DNA from: Bacillus sp. FJAT-27264
GTDB lineage: Bacteria > Bacillota > Bacilli > Paenibacillales > Paenibacillaceae
Assembly: GCF_001682855.1 (NCBI RefSeq)
Contig: NZ_MAQW01000001.1
Span: forward strand, 775,084 to 839,083
DNA: 64,000 nt
Reading direction: 5' to 3'
The number at the start of each line of letters is the position of its first letter. The stretch's first letter is position 1. The notes beneath the pieces are model-generated. The model saw only the letters and a program-made list of their open reading frames with translations. It did not search any database and had not been told where the DNA came from. Shown one piece after another: positions 43,026 to 52,320 of the stretch. A program made the translations under genes and the position numbers.

Positions 43026-46000
43026 TCATCGCGGTTTATTGTCGAAAGTTTCTCCAATTCGTCGCAATTGTAAGGCCAATTCGCCCCAACGCTCCGCCGA
43101 ATCACCCCCTTTCTGGAGATTCGACATGGCTTCCTCCTGTTCGGATAATCTTTCGCGCAGCCGATCCGCGGCGATATTCAGGGCTGCCTGGGCGCCCACC
43201 GCGTAATGTTCCAGCAATTTGGGCTCCTGGACAGCAGTTGCAACGGTAACGGCCTCCTTCAGCAGCGGCTCCACTGCAGATTTGACTTTGTCCCGCCCGC
43301 CGCCTTCAAAGAATTGACGCGGGGACTTGAACATCCCCCATAAGGAGGTCCACTGCACTGGCTGAAGTCGCAATTCCATCTCGGTCGGTGGACTCCAGCG
43401 GATTTCTTCATCATCGACCAGCTGAGGTTCCCCTTCCATAAAGGGCAACTCAGCCGCTGCAGCCGCCACAGCTTCATGGACCAGTCTGTTCCCAGCCGCT
43501 TCAAGCCGAAGGGTCGTCGCCCATAGCTCCTGCTCCAGTTCACGCTGCACCGTTCGCCATAGCTCCGCTCCACAGGCCGTGAATATTTCTTTTAGATTCC
43601 CAGCTTCTTCGCGCAGCAGTGAGGGATGGAAGGATTCCTGAAAGAAACGGCCGTAGGTGAACCCGATCCGCTGTCGCACATGGTACAGTAGCTCTTCTCC
43701 TTCACGGCGGAGACTATCGATTGGACGGACTTCGGTCTGCAGAAGAACCAGCCGTTCTTCCGCCTGCCCCATTCGTTCCTTCAGCAGGATGGCTTCCGCC
43801 TCACGCTGGCTCTCCTCGCGGGAAGCCAAAGCTTGCCATTCTTCTGCACGATGGACGACTGAGGCCAGGCTCTCCTGCGCAGCAGCAAGCGATAATTGAG
43901 GCAGCTCTTCACCAGCAAACTGAGAGAGGGCCTGCTCAAAATGCTGAAAACGGGAATTCTCGTAAGTGTCACGATCGCCTGAAGTTTTCCCCTCCAGCGC
44001 CAGTAAGCTCGACAGCGCATAAATGCGCGGTGCATGCAGTCCACCTTCCCGCAAATTTCGGACCACATGACTCCGGACCTCTTCCAGTTCCTCTTCTCCA
44101 GAAGCCAGATCGGAGGCATTGATGATGAAGAACATTTTATCCAGGGCGAAGCTGTCTTTGATTCGTCCCAGCTGTGCCAGCAGCCCCCGGTCGGCCTTGG
44201 AAAAGGCGTGATTGTAATACGTGACAAATACAATGGCATCGGCTTCCTTCATATACCCGAAGGTGACGCCGGTGTGCCGGGCATGCAGAGAGTCCGCCCC
44301 AGGGGTATCTACCAGCACAATGCCGCTCTCAGTCAGCGGGCAGGCATAATACAAATCGATGCCTTGCACAAAACACGCCCGCGTCTCCTCTGCAACCAGT
44401 TGTCGGTATTCTTCCAGCCCTACGGTCCGTACGGCACCGAGCAGCGGCTCCGCTTCCTTCCAACCGGCGGCTGCAGCCCGCAGGAAGCCGGCATGTGGCA
44501 GTGCGGAGGGATGAATGCCCCCTAGGGGCAGACTGGACAACGCCGTACTCCAGGATTCGGGCTGCGGCACGCCCAGCCCCAGCACGTTGAAGGAATGGGT
44601 GATGTCATCCCAGACATCAGCCTGCGACTTCATGGTCACTACCGCGCTGGCATGCCGGAAGTCCCCTTCCGGCGCCAAAATGCGGTTGACCGCCGCCGTG
44701 GCGGGATGAGGAGACACGGGCAGTACCTCTTCGCCCAGCAAGGCGTTGGCGAAGGAGGATTTGCCGGCGCTGAACGCTCCGAACAGCGCCAGTGTAAAGC
44801 GGCCGCCGGCGAGGTCCTTCGCCCGCGCCGCCAGGCTGCGCGCGGCTGAGGCCATGGCCGGCTCGCCGCGCAGCAGTTCGCTTGCCGCCGCCAATGCGCC
44901 GGCGGCTGCGGACAACCGTCGCCGTCCACCGGCCGGCGACACGGCTCCCGCCGCCCATCCTGGGGCGGCGCTAGGGTCGGCCGCTATGCGCAGCTGCGGC
45001 CGGGGGGCACGCGCCGCCTCTGCGGCAGGCGCGTGCTGGGCAGTCCTCACCTCCGGCAGGGTGCCGGGGGTGAGGCTGCGGCGCGGCGGCAGCAGCGCCG
45101 CGAGCTCAGCCGCGCGAAGCTCCGCTGCGCGGTCCAGGGCGGCGAGCGCAGCAGCGGCGGATGCCTGCTGCGCGAGGTCTGCTTCGCGGCGCGCAAGCTC
45201 TGCGCGCCGCTCCTCCATGAGCGGCGGCAGCTTCGCCAGCAGCTCATCGCCGAGATCCAGCGCCGCGCGGCGGTAGCGGCTCTTGATCTCTGCCGCCAGA
45301 CTGCGGCAGAGATTGAGCAGCGCCTCACCCGTATGTCCGCTCCCCGGCTTCACCGAGGCCGTTAGCCACTCCGGGCTCACCGCCGGGAAGACCGCCTTCA
45401 GCTTCGTATCATCATCCTCACTCCACAGCTCCAAAGCCTCCGCCCATTCACGAAGAAGTGGCCCAGTATGCCACTCCATCTGGGCGGACACCTCGCGGGT
45501 CAGCAGCGCATGCCAGGCAGCAAGCCGCCCGCTCTGCTCCTTCTCCCGCTTGGCCGCGGTGAAGAACAGCCCCCGCCGGAATCCCGGGCTCATGCTCTCC
45601 ACATACGCGGCTGCCGCCTCCCGTACATCGGCGGGCATGAGATTCGCATTACCTAGCAGATTCTCCAGTGACGAGCGAAGCTGCTGCCTAGAGTGCTCAG
45701 GAAGGTCTTTCAAATCCTTCTTCTCCTGTTCAAGGGAAGCAAGCTCCCGCTCTACGGCTTCACGATTCGTACCATCCAGTTGCTGAAGCCACTGCTCTCG
45801 CTCTTCACGCTGCTCCTCCCGGTACGATGCCAGCAAAGCATCGCCTGTATGATGAATGGAACGCGATAGGCTGAATTGCAGCAATTCTTGCCGGGAAGAC
45901 AGCAGCTTTGTAATCAGCTTCAGCAATTCTTCCCATTGGTTCAGCGGATGTTCCTTAACCTTCAACGAAGTAAACAGCATCCCGCTATGCTTAATCCCCC

Positions 46001-46697
46001 AATGACGGAAAGCGCTTTCCAGTTGCTTTTGATATTCCGCAATCGAAATCTCCCGTTCACGGTGCTTGTCAATCTGGTTGATAATCAGATATAACGGCTT
46101 ACCCCAATCACTCAGATTTTTGGCAAAGGCCAGATTATTCTCCGACTGCACATGGTTATAATCCATAACATAGAACACCACATCCGCCAAATGAAGAGCC
46201 GAACGCGTCGCTGTCTGGTGCCCGTCATCCGTAGAATCCACGCCCGGCGTGTCCATCAAGACTCCATGAGAACCGAGTAGTGCCGCATCCTCCCAGACCT
46301 CAATCGCCGCATATTCCCCACCATCGCGGCAATATTCCTGCAACCGCTCCTGAGTCGTTTCCCAAGGCACCACAGTCACGCCCGCTCCGGCTCGAGGATA
46401 GATTAGCACGCGCGGGGTACCGTTGCGGATTGATACAATATTGGCACTTGTAGGAACAGGACCCGAGGGAAGCACCGTACTTCCGCACAATTTGTTGATC
46501 ATACTGGATTTCCCGGCGGAAAAATGTCCGCAAAAAGCAATCGTCAGCTCATTCGCCTTTTCTTTTTCCAGCAAATCACCAAAAATCTGCCCGGTTTCAT
46601 CTGCACCCCAGCGTTCGGACAATTCTTTCAAATGCAAAAGCTCTGCCGTTGTTTCATTGCCGGCTTTTCTCTCTGCCTTGGCTTGATCCGCACCCAT
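43026..46697 (-). CDS. dynA: Double-headed bacterial dynamin-like protein (DynA type)
   Basis: A 1223-residue protein with two dynamin GTPase modules in one chain, like B. subtilis DynA (about 1190 residues), which acts in membrane repair and fusion. Head 1 has the P-loop GHFSAGKSS (about 57-65), G3 DTPGVDST and G4 INQIDKH. Head 2 has GAFSAGKSS (about 640), G3 DTPGADSL and INASDLA in place of a canonical G4. Each head is followed by helical stalk sequence. The linker (about 475-635) is Ala/Arg-rich and its DNA is far more GC-rich than the flanks. AGGTGGAG precedes the ATG. It is transcribed towards purT but separated from it by 153 bases. Confidence 0.92.
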   Translation of the reverse strand: MGADQAKAERKAGNETTAELLHLKELSERWGADETGQIFGDLLEKEKANELTIAFCGHFSAGKSSMINKLCGSTVLPSGPVPTSANIVSIRNGTPRVLIYPRAGAGVTVVPWETTQERLQEYCRDGGEYAAIEVWEDAALLGSHGVLMDTPGVDSTDDGHQTATRSALHLADVVFYVMDYNHVQSENNLAFAKNLSDWGKPLYLIINQIDKHREREISIAEYQKQLESAFRHWGIKHSGMLFTSLKVKEHPLNQWEELLKLITKLLSSRQELLQFSLSRSIHHTGDALLASYREEQREEREQWLQQLDGTNREAVERELASLEQEKKDLKDLPEHSRQQLRSSLENLLGNANLMPADVREAAAAYVESMSPGFRRGLFFTAAKREKEQSGRLAAWHALLTREVSAQMEWHTGPLLREWAEALELWSEDDDTKLKAVFPAVSPEWLTASVKPGSGHTGEALLNLCRSLAAEIKSRYRRAALDLGDELLAKLPPLMEERRAELARREADLAQQASAAAALAALDRAAELRAAELAALLPPRRSLTPGTLPEVRTAQHAPAAEAARAPRPQLRIAADPSAAPGWAAGAVSPAGGRRRLSAAAGALAAASELLRGEPAMASAARSLAARAKDLAGGRFTLALFGAFSAGKSSFANALLGEEVLPVSPHPATAAVNRILAPEGDFRHASAVVTMKSQADVWDDITHSFNVLGLGVPQPESWSTALSSLPLGGIHPSALPHAGFLRAAAAGWKEAEPLLGAVRTVGLEEYRQLVAEETRACFVQGIDLYYACPLTESGIVLVDTPGADSLHARHTGVTFGYMKEADAIVFVTYYNHAFSKADRGLLAQLGRIKDSFALDKMFFIINASDLASGEEELEEVRSHVVRNLREGGLHAPRIYALSSLLALEGKTSGDRDTYENSRFQHFEQALSQFAGEELPQLSLAAAQESLASVVHRAEEWQALASREESQREAEAILLKERMGQAEERLVLLQTEVRPIDSLRREGEELLYHVRQRIGFTYGRFFQESFHPSLLREEAGNLKEIFTACGAELWRTVQRELEQELWATTLRLEAAGNRLVHEAVAAAAAELPFMEGEPQLVDDEEIRWSPPTEMELRLQPVQWTSLWGMFKSPRQFFEGGGRDKVKSAVEPLLKEAVTVATAVQEPKLLEHYAVGAQAALNIAADRLRERLSEQEEAMSNLQKGGDSAERWGELALQLRRIGETFDNKPR

Positions 46698-46745
46698 CCG
46701 CTCTCCACCTCTACTATAGCCTTATAGTCCAATTGTACTGAGAGT

Positions 46746-46929
46746 TAACGGGAAAAACTCCCGCTAATTCGCAGAAAACTCCCATTTCCATCCAAATAAC
46801 AGGAATTTATCCAGTTAAAACAATCAACAGGTTCACATAGTAGCAAATATGTCGGAACAACAGGAGAAATTCCCGTTATATATCAAATCTGCACCTAAAG
46901 TGCCGAAATAACATGATTTATTCCCGCTA
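46746..46929. repeat. Phased palindrome array 3 (four units)
   Basis: Four 21-bp units start at 46746, 46797, 46858 and 46909, so spacings are 51, 61 and 51 bp. Left arms read TAACGGGA, TAACAGGA, CAACAGGA and TAACATGA; right arms read TCCCGCTA, TCCAGTTA, TCCCGTTA and TCCCGCTA. The units are more degenerate than in array 2, but the geometry is the same within one base. It lies just upstream of the dynamin start. Confidence 0.85.
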
Positions 46930-47200
46930 TACTTGGCAAGACCCGTTATAATCTGCAAGAATAGAATAATTCCATTTTATCACCGGTCTGCCACAAATCA
47001 AATACACACTAATTACAAAATAACCTATAATCCCTTACGAACAGACCTGAACTGCCTTGACGTTAGCGCTCTGATGAATCTTCCTCACATCCCTATTCAG
47101 TATCCCTGTTCACTCTCCCTTTAGAGCGCTACAGTCATAACCTCTCGTAATAGACGCCTACTCCTGAGAAAATCTCTCACCTATATCAGACGAACTTAAA
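46930..47200. other. Intergenic stretch without a gene
   Basis: AT-rich sequence with no credible gene or strong structure between palindrome array 3 and dispersed repeat copy F. Confidence 0.5.
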
Positions 47201-47204
47201 TTCC

Positions 47205-47435
47205 GAACGTTAGGCTCGGTCCTAACGGCGGTGGAATGCTTGGACTTCCGGCCGCTTCTGTCTCCATATTTCTTTCCATTGTACCGCTGTTTGCAGTTAA
47301 AACCCGGAGAGTTTATGCTTCCAATGCTAGCTTTCCTGTGGAAAACTTTTAGGCAGATGTTGTCGCTCCTACAGTTCCAAACTCCACCCGTCGATCCTCA
47401 TCGCTTTTTGTTACTTTCTTTTGTTCGGCTTATCA
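47205..47435. repeat. Dispersed hairpin element, copy F (degenerate stem)
   Basis: GGAATGCTTGGACTTCCGGC, a weakened stem TCTCCATATTT/AAACCCGGAGA, GCTAGCTTTCCTGTGGAAAAC, GTCGCTCCTACAGTTCC and the end TTTTTGTTACTTTCTTTTG follow the family order. It shows what an uninterrupted copy looks like and so supports the split of copies B/C and E. Confidence 0.83.
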
Positions 47436-47445
47436 TAAATCATAC

Positions 47446-47475
47446 GAAAAAAGAGCCTGCCCAGGGGCAGACTCC
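47446..47475 (-). terminator. Intrinsic terminator after the nth operon
   Basis: On the minus strand GAGTCTGCCC pairs with GGGCAGGCTC and is followed by TTTTTT, about 40 bases past the stop of the small gene. Confidence 0.92.
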
Positions 47476-47511
47476 TTCATTACGGATGAATCACAGAACA
47501 TCCCGAATGTG

Positions 47512-47778
47512 TTATGCACTTTCCAATTCAGGCAGCAGAATTTCGAATACTTTGCCGTGCTGGAGAATAGTCAGACCACGGGATTTGTCTCTCATGACAA
47601 CTACCTCAGGCTTTTGCGACATACGCTCCAGGTAGTGTTCAGGCACTTCGCCGGAATGGCTGATCGTAATGCCTTCAACTTCCTGCTCTTCGTTCTCTTC
47701 CAGTGGGCTATCCACTACGCGGTCAAAAATATCCGAAAACACTTCAAAATTGTCAGTGTACACAGAAATGCACTTCAT
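47512..47778 (-). CDS. Small conserved-type protein of unknown function, downstream of nth
   Basis: An 88-residue acidic protein (MKCISVYTDNFEVFSDIFDRV...ILLPELESA) without membrane segment, signal peptide or recognised motif. It starts two bases after the nth stop, so it is almost certainly in the same operon. An acidic run (SPLEENEEQEVEG) lies in the middle. I do not recognise a family. Confidence 0.8.
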   Translation of the reverse strand: MKCISVYTDNFEVFSDIFDRVVDSPLEENEEQEVEGITISHSGEVPEHYLERMSQKPEVVVMRDKSRGLTILQHGKVFEILLPELESA

Positions 47779-47780
47779 CT

Positions 47781-48491
47781 CTATCCCATCCTCTTCTTCA
47801 TCTCTAACTCTTTGCTCTTTCGCATATGATCTTTATCTTTCCTGATCACAGACGATTTCATACGTTTCTTTCCCTCACGGCATACATCAAGAAGCGGACA
47901 AACCTGACATCCCGGGTTCTGGGCCTTACAGTGATATCTTCCGAAAAAAATGAGCCGGTGATGCGTCAGCGTCCATTCATCCTTCGGCACCGCCTTCATC
48001 AGCTTCTTCTCCACTTCCAGCACAGAATCTTTCCAGCCTGCCAGGGCAAGCCGCTTCGCGACCCGCTCCACATGCGTATCTACAGCAATCGCAGGCACAC
48101 CAAAAGCATTTGACACCACCACGTTAGCAGTCTTCCGGCCAACACCTGGCAGTGTAACCAGTTGATCATGAGCCTGAGGAATTTCGCCCCCATATTGCTC
48201 AATCAGGATGGAGCATAGACTCTGTATATGCTTTGCCTTGTTGCGGTAGAGGCCGATGCGCCGGATATCCCCTTCCAGCTCCTCTATAGGTACGGAGATG
48301 TAGTCCAGGGGAGTCTTATACTTTTGGAACAGATCTACGGTCACTTTGTTCACCGTAGCATCCGTACATTGGGCTGAGAGCAGCACGGCTATCGTTAATT
48401 CAAAAGCGTTGCTGTGGTTCAGCTCACAATGCGCATCAGGAAACAATTCACCCATCGTATCCAGAATGTGGCGGACTTCTGCAACCTTCAT
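47781..48491 (-). CDS. nth: Endonuclease III (DNA glycosylase/AP lyase)
   Basis: Removes oxidised pyrimidines from DNA and cleaves the abasic site. In 236 residues the helix-hairpin-helix LPGVGRKTANVVVSNAFG carries the catalytic Lys, and the catalytic Asp is in VDTHVERVAKRL. The C-terminal iron-sulfur motif is C-x6-C-x2-C-x5-C (CKAQNPGC, then CPLLDVC). GGAGGG precedes the ATG of MKVAEV; an in-frame start at 48509 is weaker. Length fits the family (about 210-220) plus a basic C-terminal tail. Confidence 0.95.
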   Translation of the reverse strand: MKVAEVRHILDTMGELFPDAHCELNHSNAFELTIAVLLSAQCTDATVNKVTVDLFQKYKTPLDYISVPIEELEGDIRRIGLYRNKAKHIQSLCSILIEQYGGEIPQAHDQLVTLPGVGRKTANVVVSNAFGVPAIAVDTHVERVAKRLALAGWKDSVLEVEKKLMKAVPKDEWTLTHHRLIFFGRYHCKAQNPGCQVCPLLDVCREGKKRMKSSVIRKDKDHMRKSKELEMKKRMG

Positions 48492-48634
48492 AGCGTCCCT
48501 CCGCTTCACAATTTACGCTGGACATGCCAGCGCTTCCTATTTGATGTAAGGAAATATAAACAAAGTATGAATTATAGCGCAGTTCTCCATACATTTCAAC
48601 TCATGAAAGAACAGATCATACGTTGCTATATTTC

Positions 48635-48676
48635 AAAAAAAACGTCTTGACGCAGGCAAACCCTTGCGTCAAGACG
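48635..48676 (-). terminator. Intrinsic terminator of the SLH-domain gene
   Basis: CGTCTTGACGCA and TGCGTCAAGACG form a perfect 12-bp stem followed on the minus strand by TTTTTTTT. Confidence 0.95.
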
Positions 48677-48706
48677 GTGTTTCTCACGGAAATCCACCAC
48701 TCGCAA

Positions 48707-51457
48707 TTATTGTTTCACAACTTCCACTGCGACATCGTTATTGAAATACATTATAATCTTATCATTTTCTTTGAGAGATTGCACGGATAATGTCGTGTCA
48801 CCTTGATGAATATATGCATTTGGTGCCAGTCGGAAACGATTGGAATTATCGTTTAGATTGTCCCGCTTCACCACAATCTCGTTCGAGGCACCCTCATAAC
48901 GCGAGAAGATGCGGCTTGCCTGGGACAGCACACGTACAATTATAGAACCATTAGCATCTTTCCGGGCTTCAATCCGGTCAGCTGTAGTCAAGCTTCCAAG
49001 AGTCGTCGTTGTTGCGCCATCTCTAGTAACTTTAATTCCGCTGCTTGTGTTAAAGGTCTGCAACGCCCCTGAATAATCCTTCACGGTCAGCGTTCCCGCA
49101 GTGGCATCTACCCCGTTAACTGGTCCTGTAGTTAGCTTGACGGTCTGAATGGCAAGTGGTGTCGAACCTTCAAAGGTCACGTTCACAAAATCTCCTGCCT
49201 TCATCTCAGTCAACTTCGCAGTTTGTCCAGCTTCATTGGTCAAAGGCAACTGAGTCGTGTTGATCTCGCTACTGCCTCCATTGACCTTAATCGCAATACG
49301 ATTAGTTCCCGAATTGACCATCGAAGTCTCGAGTTGCAGCACGGATTTCACTTTTAGTACGGAAATGATATCCTGATTCGTACCCAGCGCTGCTATTACA
49401 CCACTGCCAATGGGCACATCGGTAATCGCAGCGTTACTGTTGCCGAACTGCTCCACCAAATTCGGATAAGGGAGAGTAAGACTTTCCCCGGCACTTACCT
49501 TGATGACCATCGTTCTAGCCGAGGTGTTGACGGCTGTCAATGTGCCTTCATATTTGGTTAACAGCTCCAGCGAAAGGGCTCGCATACCCAGCGCCTTCAA
49601 GTTTATCTTGCGCCCCTCAGTCAATCTTGCTCCAACTGTCGTCAGGTTCGGAGCAATTCCGTCAAAGGCCAGCTTTGTTTTATCATCTAACTGAATGACA
49701 TGCGGTTTGCCGCTTACATCCTTGATCGTCAGCAGCTGTGTTTTGGAATTATAATCTACAATGGCCGCCCCGCTGAACTGGTCGATCTGCCGGCTCAAGA
49801 CCTCAATCTTGGTGACCTGATCATCGCTTCCGAGTGTAAGCTGTATATTGTCTCCTCCAGTGGCATCTGCCACCAGATCATCGCTGGAAGGATTTTCGAG
49901 GCCTGGAATAATAATCAACGGCTTGGTCGCCAGCAGCTTCACTTCGCGTCCGCCATCCTTTTTCTTGTACACAACAGTTGTACCGGTAATCTCGTTGAGC
50001 ATGCCTTGAACGGTGCGCTCAACACCCTCGGTGACCTCTACAGAACGAATTACATTCTCTTGAATCGTGTATTTGACTGCAGCACCCACCTTCAAATCAG
50101 CAGGCTGCAGAACACTGTTCTGGGAGCTGAACAACGTGTTACCTTCTGCCCATTTGAAAGTCTCGGGAACACCGGCAGCATTTTTGAAAGTAATACTCTT
50201 GTCCGTAAGGTTTACATTTTGAATTGTGCCTGTTGTTGTCTTATTGATCACACCAGAGGTGACCTGCACTTTTACTACCTTGTGAGAACCGCTATATTTT
50301 TCCTGTGTCAATGTTACGACACTATCCGCCACAAGTGCAGACGGCTCAATTTTATTGCCGCTGGCATCCACGAAAATTGTCGTATCATCGTAGAAGTACT
50401 CAGTAAAGCCTGTTGCCGATTTCAACCACAGCTTGTTCCCTGGAGCCACCATAGCAAAATTACCGCTCAGGCTCTCAATTAGCTGTGTCGGATCAGTTAT
50501 CTCCACATAGGAAGCATTATAAGTAGCCCCAATAACAGTTACCTTCGTGTACGGCTGAAGAGCGCTCAGATTGACTCGATTCTCTGAAGTGCTGGTAAAA
50601 TATGCAGTGCTGGCATTCAGTCCATGCACAGACGTATTTCCGTTATCGTAGACAGATAGTCTGTCACTTTTCAGATCACTGATATAGCCCTCCACAGTAT
50701 TGTCATATACAAGCCCTGACTGTGCTTCTGCCCGGCTGAAGAAAGTCGCCAGTTGTGCACGGGTTACAGCACCCTGCGGATCAAAACGGTTACCATCCAG
50801 CCCGGTCGCCAGACCGAGACTAACCGCCAAATTTATGTAACCGCGTTTGTTCGCGGACACCTTGGCATCATCGGCAAATCCCGTTGAGGTATTCCCTGCC
50901 CCTACTGCATCCGCACTCTTTCCGAGTGAACGGATCAGCAGTTCTGCGATCCACTCCCGGGAAGCTTTGCGCTCACCCCAGGAAGTTTTCTGATTATCTG
51001 CTGTCAATTCAGCAGTCTTATCAAGTAAGCCTTGCTGAAGTGCATATACCACGTAGGACTTGTAGTAATTTGACACCTCAAATCCCGTTGGAAGAACGGT
51101 TTGTGTATTAGGGTCCGCATTGCCAGCTTGCTTCATGAAACGCAGCGCCATCAATACAGCTTCCTGCTGGGTTACGGGGTCGCCGGGACGGAACAAGCCA
51201 TTGTTACCGACAATAATCCCCTGCGCCGCTAATTTATAAATATGCTTCTCGGCCCAAAAGCCTGTTTTTACATCGCTAAATGCGCTAGGGGCAGAGACAT
51301 TGCTCTGATTCGCTGACGGGTTGGCTGTAGTGCTCGCAGAATTATCTGCAAAAGCCGCGCCCGCTCCACCCAAAACCATAACCCCCGCCAGAACGGCCGA
51401 AACTGCTTTGGCAGAATAAGGCTTCACCCTACGTTTCAATCTTTTTTGTCTGGACAA
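48707..51457 (-). CDS. S-layer-homology (SLH) domain surface protein
   Basis: A 916-residue exported protein. The signal peptide ends near AGAAFADN (about 32-40). Three SLH domains follow (about 57-110, 125-180 and 190-245), with markers GFWAEKHIYKLAAQGIIVG, a WGERKASREWIAELL region and RGYINLAVSLGLATG. They anchor the protein to the wall polymer. The remaining 670 residues are repetitive beta-rich segments with many VTVIGATYN, TGTIQNVNLTDKSITFKN and GTLTAVNTSARTMVIKV-type strands, resembling DUF5666-like repeats. The start is TTG, nine bases after AGGAG. The role is structural or unknown. Confidence 0.9.
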   Translation of the reverse strand: MSRQKRLKRRVKPYSAKAVSAVLAGVMVLGGAGAAFADNSASTTANPSANQSNVSAPSAFSDVKTGFWAEKHIYKLAAQGIIVGNNGLFRPGDPVTQQEAVLMALRFMKQAGNADPNTQTVLPTGFEVSNYYKSYVVYALQQGLLDKTAELTADNQKTSWGERKASREWIAELLIRSLGKSADAVGAGNTSTGFADDAKVSANKRGYINLAVSLGLATGLDGNRFDPQGAVTRAQLATFFSRAEAQSGLVYDNTVEGYISDLKSDRLSVYDNGNTSVHGLNASTAYFTSTSENRVNLSALQPYTKVTVIGATYNASYVEITDPTQLIESLSGNFAMVAPGNKLWLKSATGFTEYFYDDTTIFVDASGNKIEPSALVADSVVTLTQEKYSGSHKVVKVQVTSGVINKTTTGTIQNVNLTDKSITFKNAAGVPETFKWAEGNTLFSSQNSVLQPADLKVGAAVKYTIQENVIRSVEVTEGVERTVQGMLNEITGTTVVYKKKDGGREVKLLATKPLIIIPGLENPSSDDLVADATGGDNIQLTLGSDDQVTKIEVLSRQIDQFSGAAIVDYNSKTQLLTIKDVSGKPHVIQLDDKTKLAFDGIAPNLTTVGARLTEGRKINLKALGMRALSLELLTKYEGTLTAVNTSARTMVIKVSAGESLTLPYPNLVEQFGNSNAAITDVPIGSGVIAALGTNQDIISVLKVKSVLQLETSMVNSGTNRIAIKVNGGSSEINTTQLPLTNEAGQTAKLTEMKAGDFVNVTFEGSTPLAIQTVKLTTGPVNGVDATAGTLTVKDYSGALQTFNTSSGIKVTRDGATTTTLGSLTTADRIEARKDANGSIIVRVLSQASRIFSRYEGASNEIVVKRDNLNDNSNRFRLAPNAYIHQGDTTLSVQSLKENDKIIMYFNNDVAVEVVKQ

Positions 51458-51534
51458 TAGGTTGTTCTCCTCTCAATAACCCATGATAGTTGTGTACCTA
51501 GTAGTTCGCCAAGCAGCTGTAGAATTCCTGCGTA

Positions 51535-52215
51535 TTACAGGCTGTTCTCTCTGGTCATGGGATGCTCCAGATCGACGTGGCCCATCAGACTTTCAACTTT
51601 CTGACCGTCCACCAGCATCTCGATGCTCTTCACTTCGTCGAATTGGAAGTAAGTTTTGGCAAGGGCAGACATTGCCATGGATTCTCCACCAGCACCCAAT
51701 TGTGCTTCTTGTGGTTTATGAATATCCATAAGGATCTGTCCATCCTCGAATTTGAGCGATTTGAGTTCAATTTTGCCCCACAGTGGAATTTGCTCTTGAT
51801 TATCGCTGCTTTGCAGCGCTTTGAAGGCATCCCTATACTTCTCCACTGGATCGGCAAAATGGATGGTGGCCTTGGCAGCCACAAGATCCAATAGCTGTGG
51901 ATCAGTATAATAGACGTCAATGCTTTGGCTTTGCTTCTCTACAGCAGCCGGCTTTTCTGTAGCTGTCGGTGCAGGCGTATTATTGACAGTATTACTTTCG
52001 GGCTCCTCTGTTGCCTCAGGCGATGGGCTCGGAACAACATGGTCCTCGCCTTCTGCTGTATTATTGCTGCTGTTCTCTCCAGCACCATTCACAACAGCAG
52101 GCTCCAAATTGTTTCCATTGGGCGGAGGAGCAGCCGCCGGTTTATCGCCACACCCGGCTATTACTAGTAGAAGCAGCGCAGCAATTCCTGCGTAACCTAA
52201 TTTCTTGTTCATCAT
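51535..52215 (-). CDS. GerMN-domain lipoprotein
   Basis: A 226-residue lipoprotein: lipobox VIAGC (about 17-21), then about 75 residues rich in Pro, Asn, Glu and Thr. The GerMN domain follows (SIDVYYTDPQLLDLVAAKATIHF, IPLWGKIELKSLKFEDGQI, YFQFDEVKSIEMLVDGQKVESLMGHVD). In GerM of B. subtilis a pair of such domains acts in cell-wall remodelling during sporulation; this protein has only one. It lies between an amidase and an SLH protein on the same strand, consistent with an envelope role. Confidence 0.9.
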   Translation of the reverse strand: MMNKKLGYAGIAALLLLVIAGCGDKPAAAPPPNGNNLEPAVVNGAGENSSNNTAEGEDHVVPSPSPEATEEPESNTVNNTPAPTATEKPAAVEKQSQSIDVYYTDPQLLDLVAAKATIHFADPVEKYRDAFKALQSSDNQEQIPLWGKIELKSLKFEDGQILMDIHKPQEAQLGAGGESMAMSALAKTYFQFDEVKSIEMLVDGQKVESLMGHVDLEHPMTRENSL

Positions 52216-52242
52216 TCCAAATACCCCCTTAGATGAATACGA

Positions 52243-52310
52243 GCAGACCTGTGCCGCACAGCTCTCGGGCCGAAAAACAGGCGAGAAATAACTGTGCGGC
52301 GTTGGTCTGC
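52243..52310 (-). other. Intercistronic inverted repeat between amidase 1 and GerMN lipoprotein genes
   Basis: GCAGACC plus GCCGCACAG pairs with CTGTGCGGC plus GGTCTGC, broken by short internal loops. No U-run follows, so it may slow or process the mRNA rather than terminate it. Confidence 0.6.
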
Positions 52311-52320
52311 CGTTAAGCTG

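Noticed and set aside
44617..45365. Several long frames in the GC-rich part of the dynamin gene
   Set aside because: They come from high GC content, run in other frames of a clear dynamin gene and have no homology-like features.
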